Positions 36,791 through 47,854 are shown, counted from the stretch's first letter. The stretch: 64,000 nucleotides of DNA from Chaetorhynchus papuensis (GCA_013396525.1 VWYX01001323.1:62001-126000); one strand, 5' to 3'. Made by a program: numbers and translations. The notes: generated by a model from the sequence alone, not told the origin.

Positions 36791-39119
36791 TTTGTCTTAA
36801 GACACAGAAGACAATGGGGTTTTGATGACTGGGATCCTCCTGGGGGGAAAAACTCAATGTTTATGAACCAAAAATCTACAACTCTTTATTTAATCCTGTT
36901 TGCCTGTGTGCCCAGTCCAATGTCCTGCAGTAAATCTTGTGGCAATAGGATTTCCCCAAGCCACATTTAGGGATGTTCCAGCCTATGGGGTGATTAAACT
37001 ACATCTGAATGGATGCCTGCAGCAAGGATTTCTTTCTTTCCCCACTCTTTTATCTTCTCTTTGCCAAGAAATACATTCAGGTGGCAAGTATGCCTGATCT
37101 GTTTTGTTGTTAGAGCTCTCAAAAGCAATTAATTTCATCTCAGTAACTCGCAGTTTGACCTGAATTTCCTTCGTTTTAGTCCCCTGCCTCCTTCTCTCCC
37201 TAGAAGCAAGGTTTCAAACTCATCCCTTCATCTGCTAATCCTTGACCTGGAGGGAGTGAGTAAAGCATGGGGGTGAGGAGCAGCTGCAGGACATTCACGT
37301 GCAGGATGATCAGCAGAGGACAGACCTTAGCAGGACGTTTCAAAGCCCATCCACAGCCAGGTGGGCTCCTGGGGCTCAGCATGGGCAGCTTGGTTGCCTC
37401 CTTTCTTTGAAAGCCAAACCTCAGCTGAACCTCAAAGCCAAAAAGCACAACCTCAGCCTTTTGTTAAAAGTGAAATTCTCCAAGTGAGATGTGTCTGACA
37501 CGTCCAAGAGCAGCGTTTTGCGAGTTTGTAGCTTAAATAAAAGAGAAAGGGTCTGAGCAGCGGGAGATTTGTTCTCCAGATTAACTCATCGTGAGTCACT
37601 GAGGCGCTCAGAACCCAATACCAGTTTCATACTGGCAGCCTGAGTTGTTAAATTCAGAAGCTATTTTAACACTGGCTTAGCAGGGTTATACCTCTGTAAG
37701 TATCTCACATGTGGGAGGTCTTCTGTTTGGTTTTTTTGCTGGATTGCTTGAAAGCTCTGAGAGATTTGTGAGGCTGAAGGACGTAACAGAATTGCTTCTG
37801 GTCCTATGACGGACTAATTTAGTCCTAGGAAAAGCACAATGAGTGTTTTATGGTAGGAAAAGAGTGTTTGTTGTTAAGAAGAGTGGCTTGTTTGCCTTGC
37901 AAAAGAGCTGAGGCAACAAAAAGTTGGTGACTGGATTGTGCCTCTCTTTTTGCTGTCCCTGGGGTGAGCTCAGTCAGTTCCAGCTGAGCAGCTTTGAGCC
38001 ACTTTCTGTGTTTGTCCCGTGTTATCTGGCAGCTTCCTTGGCAAGCAGGGAGCCTGGGACGGCCACTGCCAAATCCCAGGAAGTGCTCAGGCTGTGTGAG
38101 CCCCTGTGGAAGTGATTTTCCTAAATGGAGTGGTTTGCATGTGGCCCAGAGAAGATGATTTAATTGAAGACTCTGTAACTGCAGCGCTGCAGCTTGGCAC
38201 TGGCCATCTTTCACCAGTTCACAGAGAATCAGAAGAGAAATGATCTGGTCTTGAATGACTGAACCTGTCACGAGTAACTCAGTCTTCCTTCAGTGATGCT
38301 TTGGTTTCTGGCAGTAGCATCGTGCACTGGCTGCCACCTGGAGCCGTTTCCAGCAGCAAATACATTTCAGATCTCCCCTCTTTTGTTTTATGGCACCGTG
38401 TCCCAGCTTACTGCAGCTCATATTTTACATTGTGCTCATAATTTACATTGCATCTGAAGGGGTGCTGGGGAGGGACTGAGAACTGACACAGATGTTTCCT
38501 GATGAAGGAGGATGTGCAGCTCTGCCATGTTTAAGGTGCAGCCAGCTAAGCCCAGCACTGAAAACCAGGCAGTCTGTGCTCTCCTGTTGCATTGATTAAA
38601 ACTCACACAGGTGAGTTCAGTTTCAAGGCACAGAAAGGCACAAAAATAATTTCTGGGCATGGAGCAGACGAGACAGGATAAAATCATAATGCCACCCAAG
38701 ACAGTGAGCCTGTTCAAGAACTAACCAAATGTAAACTATTCCAGCTTTGCCACTCCAGTGCAAATATTTGTCACTGACTCTCCTTCTGTGAGCAGCTCAG
38801 CAGCCTCCAGGGCAGCCTGGTTGTTCAGAGGCTTTTCTGTCAAATCCAGTTATTCTAGAGATGGAGGGAAGGGGAGCAAAACTAACAACCAAGGATGAAA
38901 TGACAGCTTGAATATTGGATTTTTTTTCTTCTAGCAGATCCCGTTTCACTTGTTTGAATTGATTTTTGTCAAAGGGGTCTCCTTGTGTTGTCAACACAAA
39001 TTGTTGTACCTGGCTTTGCAGAAACACAGGCCTCCTGTTTGATAGAGTAAGAGAGGGGCTGCAGGGGGATAAAGCATGCAAGGAGCAGAATTAAGTAGAT
39101 TGTTTTATAGAGTTATTAA

Positions 39120-39138
39120 TGTGTGTGTGTGTGTGTGT
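39120..39138 (+). repeat. (TG)n repeat 43 bases before an exon
   Basis: Nine and a half TG units on the sense strand. The next acceptor is at 39181, and a plausible branch point (GTTAAC, A at 39158) lies between. UG runs in RNA are known binding sites for TDP-43 and CELF proteins. Confidence 0.9.
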
Positions 39139-39181
39139 ATATTCACTGGATATGTTAACTCAAATGTGTTTCCCTGCTCAG

Positions 39182-39299
39182 GAGCATCCGATGCCTGCGG
39201 AATATTATCCACTGGAACTTGATCACCACGTTCATCCTGAGGAACGTGATGTGGTTTCTGCTTCAAATGATAGATCACAACATCCACGAGAGCAATGAA
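39182..39299 (+). CDS. CRHR2: CRHR2 exon: ICL1, TM2 and start of ECL1
   Basis: 118 bases: one base completing the split Arg codon, then 39 codons from SIRCLRNIIHWNLITTFILR to IHESNE. It encodes intracellular loop 1 (Ser-Ile-Arg-Cys-Leu-Arg), TM2 with the class B His-Trp-Asn-Leu motif (the TM2 histidine of the family's conserved polar core), and the start of extracellular loop 1. The acceptor is CTCAG and the donor GTGAGT starts at 39300, in phase 0. CRHR1 differs here (ISAFILRNATWFVVQL), so the exon supports CRHR2. Confidence 0.97.
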
Positions 39300-41664
39300 G
39301 TGAGTGCTGGGAGGTGGCAGGGCCCTGCCCTGGAATTTAGGGTGCTGAGTTTGTTGGTATAAATACTGCAAGGGACACTTACCCACGTGCTCAGAGTGAC
39401 TTCCGTGCTTCCCTTCATTTTAATGTCAGCTGGGCACTCATCATCATCCTTGATGAGCCCTTCAAACGTTAAGGTTTGACATCTGAACTTCAGTCCCGTG
39501 CTCTGGGAGAACAAACAGAGAAATCATTGGTGCCCAGATAAAGAAGATGTCCCTGCATAAATCTATATTATTATTCATCCAGATGCTCCTTTGAGAAGAT
39601 GTAAATTCTGTTCAGTCAGTGTTTGCTCTGCCTGTGTTTCTGGCATTCTCACACTCCAGAAGATGGGGGTTTGTGAGCTTTATGGTCAGTGGTTTCGTGC
39701 TGTGTGACTTGCTCTTGTGACAATGCTGCAAATCTTTATTGAGATTTTTACAGTTATTTGGGAAAAATCTGTTGGAGACTGGCACTCAAATACCTTTTAA
39801 AATGTGAGCACAACGTGACAATGGAAATACAAACCTGCAGATCTAAGGACAGATCATCACATGCCCCAGTTTTCATTAACTCATCTTTTCTCTGCAGCCT
39901 TTTTGGGAAAGGTGCTTTATACAAACTGAGGGATAACTTTGTTATGTGATTGTGGGATAAGTGAGTTAAATAACACCACCAAAATGAGTGGGAACATAAT
40001 TTATTCAAGATATTCATACGATATCTTCTGTGCTGATCAGTGGAGACTAAATAACACAGATACAGTGGCATCAGTGTGGAAATATTTTGCATGAAGTTTA
40101 TAATCAAAAACTCAGGAAGGAATTGGTGAGTTGAAGTTATCAGGAGCCTAATGACGGGTACATGTGGGGATCAGGAATCCTCAGTCAAATAAACAGAAAG
40201 GTGTAAACTAATAAGCTCCACAAATTTGGTTTACTGTTCAATATTAATAAATCCACAATTCCCAAAGGACTCGCTTGAAATTCATTTTATTCTGGTCTCA
40301 TATGGAAGTCATGCAGGGGGAGTTTTCACCACCATTATTTGTATTTGCCTGTATCTCCCAGAATCTTCCCAATCCATGGGCCAGTTCCTCTCAGGTCTGA
40401 CACAGGAAAAAGTGACTTGGATATCATTCTTCTTTTACAATTCCTGTAAAAACAGGAAGGGAAAGGGAAAGGGAAAGGGAAAGGGAAAGGGAAAGGGAAA
40501 GGGAAAGGGAAAGGGAAAGGGAAAGGGAAAGAAAACTTAATTAGGTTTCAGCTTCTGAAAACAAAATGTTTCATCTTCTTCTGGGTTGTTTTGGGGTTTC
40601 ATCCTATTTTAAGGGTGAAGCCAAACTAAATTTCAAATACTAATGAAATAATACAGAAATGAAAGCTTTAACACATCCAAAAGATTTCTTCTTTTTATTT
40701 CCATTCAATAAACAGAAGTGATCCCAACTTGTAGATGGGCTGTCATTTTGTAATTGTGCTTCTCGCCCAATAAATTCCTAATCCTCAGAATTTTACTGGG
40801 CTTGGTGGTGCATCTGCTGCTCTGTTGGCTGCCTGGAGACCATCAATGCCTCCTGCATGTGAAGGCTGAGATCAAATTAAGCGAGGGTCAAAAGTTTCAA
40901 ATAATTCTGCAGAGTTAATTAACAGGCTGGAGAATGGTGAGACCAAAATCAGTGACAGCAGAGAACCCAGCTAATTAAGAGTTGTGCTTCAAGAAATATA
41001 TTCGATGTCTGCTTGGTAAGAAAGAAGTTTTTCCAGACTTAGGTGAGCAGCACTGTGGAAATTGCCACCAGTTCCTTGTGATTTATTGCTGGGATGTTCC
41101 CACCTGGAGTTAATTGTGCTTCCCACAGCTGTGCTCTCACTGCACAGCCATTTACGGATAGACCAGAAATTCCTGTTGAGGTTGTGGCAAAATTCAGAGG
41201 TGACCTGTGGCAGGGTGTGACTTACAGAGTGAAGCACCAGTGGCAGGAATAGAGGGGATAAAGTGGCTGATAAAAACATGCCTTTAAAGTATTTTTTTTT
41301 TCCTGAATATCGGTGGTACTCCTTCCTTTCAGTGGAAATGAAGCAAGATTGTGACACTAACAGAGATCACCTGTGGTCAAGTGACCTGCTCCTCTTGGAG
41401 GCTTGTTCTGGAACCTGAGTTTTCCAGACGTGTTTAGATACAGCAGATCCTGCATGTTCTGGTCAAAGCCAGCCTCAGCTGAAGGTCTCAGATGGAGCTG
41501 TGAGTTCCTGTCAGCACCTAAAATACTGTTATTCCAAACTAAAGGATAAATCTGCATCCCATTAATGAATTCTACCATTGATTTTTTAAGGGGATAACAA
41601 CATAAAGAGTGTCTTAAATGTTCTCACCGTGATTTTAAAATGTTCTTTCCTGTTCCCTTTCCAG
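39300..41664 (+). other. CRHR2: CRHR2 intron (2.4 kb, phase 0)
   Basis: Short intron between the TM2 and TM3 exons. Its one notable element is the GGGAAA array at 40456-40531. No CR1 was recognised. Confidence 0.92.
40456..40531 (+). repeat. (GGGAAA)n array, G-quadruplex-capable
   Basis: Twelve GGG runs spaced exactly six bases apart from 40459 to 40525, all on the sense strand, flanked by AGGAA and GAAAA. Four or more G3 tracts with 3-base loops satisfy the standard G-quadruplex pattern. Confidence 0.97.
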
Positions 41665-41818
41665 CCCTGGTGTCGATGTATTACCACTGTCTACAATTAC
41701 TTTGTGGTGACCAACTTCTTCTGGATGTTTGTGGAAGGCTGCTACTTACACACTGCTATAGTGATGACCTACTCCACAGATAAGCTGAGGAAATGGGTCT
41801 TCCTCTTCATAGGATGGT
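41665..41818 (+). CDS. CRHR2: CRHR2 exon: ECL1 end, TM3, ICL2, start of TM4
   Basis: 154 bases: 51 codons plus T, the first base of a Cys codon. It reads PWCRCITTVYNYFVVTNFFW, then MFVEGCYLHTAIVMTYSTDK, then LRKWVFLFIGW. The Cys of Trp-Cys at the TM3 top is the conserved partner of the ECL2 cysteine found in the exon at 49624. Glu-Gly-Cys-Tyr-Leu-His in TM3 is the class B polar-core motif, and Gly-Trp in TM4 carries the conserved Trp. The STDKLRKW segment is intracellular loop 2. The acceptor is TCCAG and the donor is GTAAGT. The exon starts with a Pro codon where I recall Val in mammalian CRHR2. Confidence 0.97.
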
Positions 41819-42179
41819 GTAAGTGCTCTTTGTGGTTCAAATGGTGCTCTGTGGTACCCAGTATTAAAGTGTTAAAGACAAGAGAGGAAAGAATAAATCT
41901 TACAAGTCCCACTGAGGTGAAATCTGGACCTCTCAGTCTGAACAGACACGTCTAAGTGAGGAGCTGACTTGAAAAAAAAGCCTGATTATCTGCCAGTCCA
42001 GCTCTACAGCTGTCGTTTGGACTGCTGAGGGATTTGGTCCTAGAAAACAGCCTTTAGCAAAGAGTCACCTGTCATCTTTGTCCTCTCCTCGGGGCTGCTC
42101 AGAGACTCGGCTGTGGCAAAGCTGCCTTTGGGGTACTGTGGTCAGTTATGGCCTCTGAGGGCAAAAAGGGATGTGGAAA

Positions 42180-43085
42180 ACTGGAGATTCTCCCCTTGAA
42201 AATATGGTCAGGGATCCGAAGGACATGAGCTGTGATGTGAGGCTGAAGGAGCTGAGCTTTAATCTGGCAAAGAGGAAGATGAGGAGGGATCTGTTCGGTA
42301 CCAGGAGTGGTTTGAAAGATACTTACAAAGATGATGGAGCCAAATTCTTCTTGGTAATAGCAGATGTTGTAGGAAGGGACAACATCCATAAACTGCAGAC
42401 TGGGAGGTTCCAGTTGGACATAGAGAAAACAGAAAATGTTCCAAGAAATGGTGCAGCACTGGAACATGGGACTTAAAAGCTGTGAAACCTCTGACCTTGG
42501 GGGTGATGCCTTAAGAGGCCTCCTAGAAACAGAGACTGGACAGGAGTAAAGGAATAAAGGTGGGNNNNNNNNNNNNNNNNNNNNNNNNNNNNNNNNNNNN
42601 NNNNNNNNNNNNNNNNNNNNNNNNNNNNNNNNNNNNNNNNNNNNNNNNNNNNNNNNNNNNNNNNNNNNNNNNNNNNNNNNNNNNNNNNNNNNNNNNNNNN
42701 NNNNNNNNNNNNNNNNNNNNNNNNNNNNNNNNNNNNNNNNNNNNNNNNNNNNNNNNNNNNNNNNNNNNNNNNNNNNNNNNNNNNNNNNNNNNNNNNNNNN
42801 NNNNNNNNNNNNNNNNNNNNNNNNNNNNNNNNNNNNNNNNNNNNNNNNNNNNNNNNNNNNNNNNNNNNNNNNNNNNNNNNNNNNNNNNNNNNNNNNNNNN
42901 NNNNCTGGGCAGTGCAGGATTTGAAAAATATAAAAGTTAAAACCTAAGGCATCGGGGTATTGAAAATACAGCCAGGCTAAGCCCTGGCTGAGGTGGGTGA
43001 GTGTTGATAGTTCTGCTCAGAGCAGGAGATTGGAGCAAGCAGCAGCTTCAGAGGTCCCTCCCAACCAACATATCCATGTTTTGAA
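42180..43085 (+). mobile_element. Old diverged CR1 LINE copy, interrupted by gap
   Basis: Open frame 42171-42476 reads KDTYKDDGAKFF, then RDNIHKLQTGRFQLDIEKTE, which aligns to the ORF2 C-terminus of CR1-type elements in the older variant with the 'YKDDG' block. After the N gap, the 'agaggtccctcccaacc' 3' signature appears at about 43047-43085. Left edge uncertain. More diverged than the other copies, so probably an older subfamily. Confidence 0.78.
42565..42904. other. Assembly gap (340 N)
   Basis: Run of N inside the old CR1. Frames across it are artefacts. Confidence 1.
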
Positions 43086-44074
43086 CTTGGCCAGGAGATG
43101 TTTGGCGGGACAGGCCCTGTGCAGGCAGCTTGTTCACTTGAATGGAAATCTGAGGTCTAACTGAACCAGTGAATCTGGCAGTTCTTTTCTGTTGAAGGAA
43201 GAAAGGTGGGAAAAAGTCACCAATATTTTCTTTTGTGAAAGCAGAATGACATTTTGTTCAGCAGTGCCTCTCCCTCTCTGCAGAAGTAATTGGATTGCAG
43301 TTGTGAAGGCAGAAACAGCCTTCAAAACAAAATATGTCTTTCAACCCAAAATCAAATGGGAGGGGAATTGTAGGAGAAAGAAAATGTTTATTTGGGGAGT
43401 TGATTCAATTTTTTGCCCAGTAGTTTTCAATTCCCTCAGCAAACTGGAAAATCAGCTGCTTGCACAGGTCTCACAGAGCCACAGATTGGTTTGATCCATG
43501 GTATTTTCCCTCCCTACCTGTCAGAACCCTCTGGGTCTCTCATTACTAATTCAGGAGTGGTGTGAGCTAAGCACACCTTTCCACCCACCTTTTGGGTGCA
43601 TTCTGGCTCTGCTCTGCCTCCCCATACACATTTTTTTTTTATCAGTCTCATTCTCAAATCCCTGTTCTTCACTTCGTGAGGAAAAGTAAAATGTTTTCCT
43701 TCAGGAGAGAGGACGTGGCTCCATTTTCTCTGTCTGTTCCTCACAAGGACATGGGGACACAAGTACACCAGACCCTTGGAGGCTGTGCTGAACAGGATGA
43801 AAGACAACACGATCATCTGAAGGGCCACCCAGGCCCTTCAGTCACTCGAGGAGCCACCAGGGATGTTGGGGCAGGAGGTCAGAGTACTCCTTGCTGAGGT
43901 TAAAGATGACCCCTCAGCAGCTCAGGCCCATCCCCTCTGTGTCGTGGTTCTCCTTTAAAGCCTCTGTTTCCCACAAGAGAGGCAGCAAATGGGAGGTTAA
44001 AAGGCTGTGTTAGGGACAAATCCACCTCTGCTCCTCCATGAGGGTTTTAAGTCACATTGCTCACGCTGGGGTGG

Positions 44075-44463
44075 TGTGGGGTTACACTATGGGTGTTATA
44101 GAAGAGCAGGCCTGGAAGGCCTGGGATAGGCCTCTTCCCTAGGCCCAGAGGTAACCATGGAAACACATCCAGGTCACCTGAGATGGGCTGGAAAAGGGAA
44201 TTATGGGTTTGTGGCCTCCTTGACCAATTGTGTGGGAAGATTGTGGTTTGTGACCTTATAGGGTATTGTTTACCTATTACCATAATAGGTAACATCTAGG
44301 CAATACTCCAGGTGACTGGGGGACACTCTGGGATTTATCCTTCCTGTTTATATGAGGTGATATCCTGTTTGTGGGCTGGTATTTAGGGAATGGTTACTGT
44401 GCAATAAACGTCTTTGCACTTCTCCATCTTGTGTGAAGTCGGTGCCCCAGTGTGAATACTGCA
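44075..44463 (+). mobile_element. Probable solo LTR of an endogenous retrovirus
   Basis: About 390 bases beginning TGTGGGGTTACACTATGG and ending GAATACTGCA, so TG...CA. It has a TATA-like element (GTTTATATGAGG at about 44346), then AATAAA at 44403-44408, then a GC-balanced ~55-base end resembling R-U5. The flanks GGGTGG (44069-44074) and GGGTAG (44464-44469) are a possible 6-base target duplication with one mismatch. No internal gag, pol or env sequence is seen. The terminal inverted repeat is poor, so the boundaries are tentative. Confidence 0.6.
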
Positions 44464-45349
44464 GGGTAGAAGCAGATACTCGTGAGAGTCACTGGATCTG
44501 GGCTCTGTCCATGCACTCACCTCAGTGATTTCAGAGGGACACGAACCTGGAGTTTGGAATGAGGGGTGGAGCTGGCGAGGCTGGACTTGTTTGGGTTTTC
44601 CTGAGGTGAGAAGTCAAAGGGGGAACAGAGAGGGAAAACTCTCCCCCTTCTAATGTTGACATCAGTCTAGTCCTTGCCCGAGTGTGAGTCAAAAGACCAC
44701 TTCCATTTACTCTTCCTCCCTTCCAGGTTCCTCCTCCAGCAAATCCCCTTCAAACCAGCTGGTTTGGAAGGCCTAACACAAACACGTGTCAGGGGGTGCA
44801 GTGATGTCTGTAAAGTTAAAAGTAGCTGGATCCTTCAGAAGGAGAAAAAACCAAGAATTCTGATACTGCGAAATACCAAACTATTCTTTCTCACAACCCT
44901 GTTTCATAGGGAACACTGAACTCAAAAAAAATTGTTGAAAGTTTTGCAAATGTGCTTAATCCAAAGATCCCAGTAAGTTTACAAGCTGTTTGGAGCTGGG
45001 GAAATAAAAACTTAAACACTCACTCCCAAGTACTGTCTTTTAAGATTTTGCTGTATCAGCTGCAGAAAAATGAAAAGGGACCAAAACAGCCTTTAAGTCA
45101 GCCAAAATGGTTCTGGTCACCTCTATGGAAATATAGGTATTTATGTGTGTGTTTGTTAATATTTTTATTAACTTTCCTTACTGGTACTGAAGTTTCATTG
45201 AGATTATCTTTTTTTTATTTTTAAATTAAAAGGTCTTAGCAGTTGTGATGTCTCAAGCAGACCAAGATAGAACCACTTGTGTTTAGAGTCTCCCAGTTCA
45301 TTAACTCAGACTCTCCTCACACAAACCTGAATTTACTTTGGTACCATGG

Positions 45350-45411
45350 ATCCATCCATCCATCCATCCATCCATCCATCCATCCATCCATCCATCCATC
45401 CATCCATCCAT
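45350..45411 (+). repeat. (ATCC)n microsatellite beside a splice acceptor
   Basis: Fifteen and a half perfect ATCC units. The array ends at 45411, six bases before a plausible branch-point A (GATTAAC, A at 45417) and 30 bases before the exon at 45442. Confidence 0.98.
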
Positions 45412-45441
45412 GATTAACTCCTGTTTTTTTTGCTCCTGCAG

Positions 45442-45502
45442 GTATTCCCTGTCCAATCATCATTGCCTGGGCCATTGGCAAGCTGTATTATGAAAATGAA
45501 CA
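45442..45502 (+). CDS. CRHR2: CRHR2 exon: TM4 end and start of ECL2
   Basis: 61 bases: two bases completing Cys, then 19 codons IPCPIIIAWAIGKLYYENE, then CA of a Gln codon. This is the outer half of TM4 (Pro-x-Pro-Ile-Ile, Ala-Trp-Ala-Ile-Gly) running into ECL2. The acceptor is CTGCAG and the donor GTAAGT is at 45503. The length is not a multiple of three, so skipping this exon would shift the frame. It has Cys where I recall Phe in mammalian CRHR1 and CRHR2 (IPFPII). Confidence 0.97.
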
Positions 45503-45557
45503 GTAAGTGACGTTAATATTTGCATTTGTGCGGCTCTCCAAACAAATTAGGATATGA

Positions 45558-45960
45558 ATACACATCCAAACCATATCCCAGGTCACATATTCCTGCTTCC
45601 ACTGGCTGGGCAGTTCCTTCTTCCTCGGTGTGAGGAGCAGGTCCTTGCTCAGCCATGCCCATTCCCTGCCTGTCCTGCCTGGTTTCTTACACATGGAATT
45701 GGAGAGTTCTCTAAGAAAAATGTCCTTGAGGAGCTGCCAGGTCTGATCAGTTCCTCTGTCCCTAAGATGGGTTCCCAGAGGGATTTCATCCACTAATTCT
45801 TTAAACAGCTGCAAGTTCCTCTTCTAAAACCCAGGGTCCTGACTTTGCTCCTTGCCAGAGCTGTTGTCTGTTTGTCCTGAGCACTGGGGGAATCGTGTGC
45901 TGCTCCCAGGAGGTCAGACTCAGCCAACTGGACACGGGCAGCAAACGTGGACTTGCCTGA
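45558..45960 (-). mobile_element. CR1 LINE ORF2 internal fragment, antisense
   Basis: The minus-strand frame at 45488-45814 reads LQLFKELVDEIPLGTHLRDR, then WQLLKDIF, MCKKPGRTGREWAWLSKDLL and KKELPSQWKQEYVTWD. This is the linker between the endonuclease and reverse transcriptase domains of CR1 ORF2. A frameshift near 45815 moves the preceding part (VRTLGFRR) to another frame, continuing to about 45960. Unlike every other CR1 in the window it is an internal piece without a 3' end, so flanking parts were deleted. Confidence 0.85.
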
Positions 45961-47505
45961 AGCTTCCAAGGCTGTTTGGGACAGCCCAAAACTCAGGAAA
46001 AATGGGAAACTCCTCTTTCTCCATCTGAGCATCCATTTAAGTTGTTTGGGTTCAGGTTGTGTAGCTCATCATAGTTTAAAAGCTCAAAACAGCACACAGA
46101 AAGAATGTTAAGGAAATGCTTCAACCAACTTCTTAACTTTTTAATCTTTGTATTTCATAGAGATCATTTTCTGCACCGTGAGGCAACTGTAGTTGGTACT
46201 GTGGCAAATTTCCCTGTCTGGGGTTTACCAGTTCTTCAGCAAAATATGGCAACTCTGAGGAAAAAAAAAGTTCTGTTAAATCTCAATTTAAAAAAACCCA
46301 CACAAATTATTAAGAATTATTGCAGTAATTTCATTGATGGGCAGTTGCTAAGGGGAGGAACATTAGTGAGATCTAATGAACAATAGTGATGAAACCAGTG
46401 GTGGGTTTGGTTATATAAAGAACTATCAGAGAACACTGTAGAATATTAAGTAGTGCTATTCAGTAGAAATATGTTCTACATATCTGAGTCTTAGCACAAC
46501 TGTCTTCCTAAATTGTCCTCTTCAATATTCAGGGAGGGTTTGTTTATCCTTTGAGAGGTAAAAAAAAAGAATAAAAAGTGGTTAAAAGGCTTTTATTCCA
46601 CACAGATGCAGCAAATAATTGTCAGAGATGCACCAAGTAATTGTCAGTGATTTAAGTTTCTCTTTTTGCTTTTAAAGAAATGATTTTATTGCAGAAACAA
46701 TGGTGTGTGCTGGATTTAAAGTAAGGCTTCAGATGATTGGCAGAACGGTTTGCAATACCTCAGCTAAAGGTCCCAGTTAGAACAGTTAAGACTCTAAATA
46801 TGAGATATTGCTAATCAAATGCAGACATTTATAATGGCTCTGGAAAATAGCTGTGTCCTCTCGGTGTTACTCACCTGATTTAATTAGAATATGTAGATTA
46901 CAATGTAACAAAGCTGGTTTACAGCCCAATGAGAGAAACGCAGGCCTAAAAAGGCTGATTTTTGGTTTTTTCTCCACTACCTACAAAAGGGACCTGGAAC
47001 ACCAACTCCCCTGGAGACTCCTGTGTTGTAGAGTCTGCCTTGGCCACAACCTTGTTTCCTCAGAGCACATGGAAGTAAATCCACATTAATTCTTCACTCA
47101 GCACAACCTTGGTCTAATACTGGACTTCAGATAATAAATTTCAGCCTTTTGGTCTTCCAGCTAAGCAACATTGAAATTCCAGAGAGCAACGAGCAGCCTA
47201 TGCCTTGGAACCTCATTTGTGCTCTCCCAGCTCTGTTCCAAATTCTTTGCAGACTTTTTCTAGCCCGCTAAGTTCTGCCACATGCCTCAGTCTGCTTCTT
47301 ATTAGTCCCTCTGCTGGATCAGCCAGCTTCCCAGGAACTCTTTGCTTCTCTTAGTTCTCTGAGCTTCAGGCAATAAAAAACAGTTCTCCCAAAATACCCT
47401 TCAAAATCTTCTCTCAAATGTAGGTCTTGCAAGTTCTGGAGAATTTTGTTTCCTGCCCTGGGATATCTTGTAATTATTTTTTTCTTCATATCTTTCCAGC
47501 TACGT

Positions 47506-47527
47506 AAAAAAAAAAAAAAAAAAAAAA
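47506..47527 (+). repeat. A22 homopolymer
   Basis: Twenty-two A preceded by CTACGT. No AATAAA is seen just upstream, so it is not a clear retrocopy tail. Confidence 0.95.
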
Positions 47528-47854
47528 TTCAAAAACCCCAGTTTCATTCATTTAAGGCTGCCCTGGGGATTCTTCTTGGATGATAACTTGGCTGGAGGAA
47601 GTACCTTATTCCATCTAAGTCTTGCTCTCATGCCCAAATTTTGAAAGATGAGTTGCAAAATTATCAATTTGCGCTAATTTTCAGCCAGGGCACCAGGGAA
47701 TAGCAGACATCTTTCACATTTCTGAAACATTCAAAGCTCCCTCATTCGTTTGGAACTCGAACGATGTAGGAATTGAGCCAAGAAAAGGCAAATAATTGTG
47801 AGGTGCTGAGCTGTGTTCCTGATTCCAGCTGCGTACCTCAACTCTCCTGTCCAC

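Larger units (their letters stand above)
23784..39181 (+). other. CRHR2: CRHR2 intron (15.4 kb, phase 2)
   Basis: The largest complete intron in the window, between TM1 and TM2. It holds CR1 copies at 29584-30031 (+), 32766-33212 (-) and 36731-36790 (-), an A20 run with an upstream AATAAA at 30439-30494, an imperfect duplication at 26711-26760, and a TG repeat just before the acceptor. AT-rich stretches at 24920-25095 and 31800-31990 could be conserved noncoding elements. The remaining open frames (up to 152 codons) show no recognised domains. Confidence 0.9.
41819..45441 (+). other. CRHR2: CRHR2 intron (3.6 kb, phase 1)
   Basis: Contains an old CR1 (about 42180-43085) interrupted by a 340-base N gap, a solo-LTR candidate (44075-44463), and an ATCC array ending 30 bases before the next exon. 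No other gene was seen. Confidence 0.92.

Noticed and set aside
37825..38271. 148-codon minus-strand open frame
   Set aside because: No motif, and no repeat or exon signals; chance in intron.
38797..39081. 94-codon minus-strand frame with a Lys/Glu-rich stretch
   Set aside because: Considered as a pseudogene because of the NQFKQVKRDLLEEKK stretch, but nothing else supports it.
42560..42940. 126-codon open frame
   Set aside because: Mostly N; artefact of the second gap.
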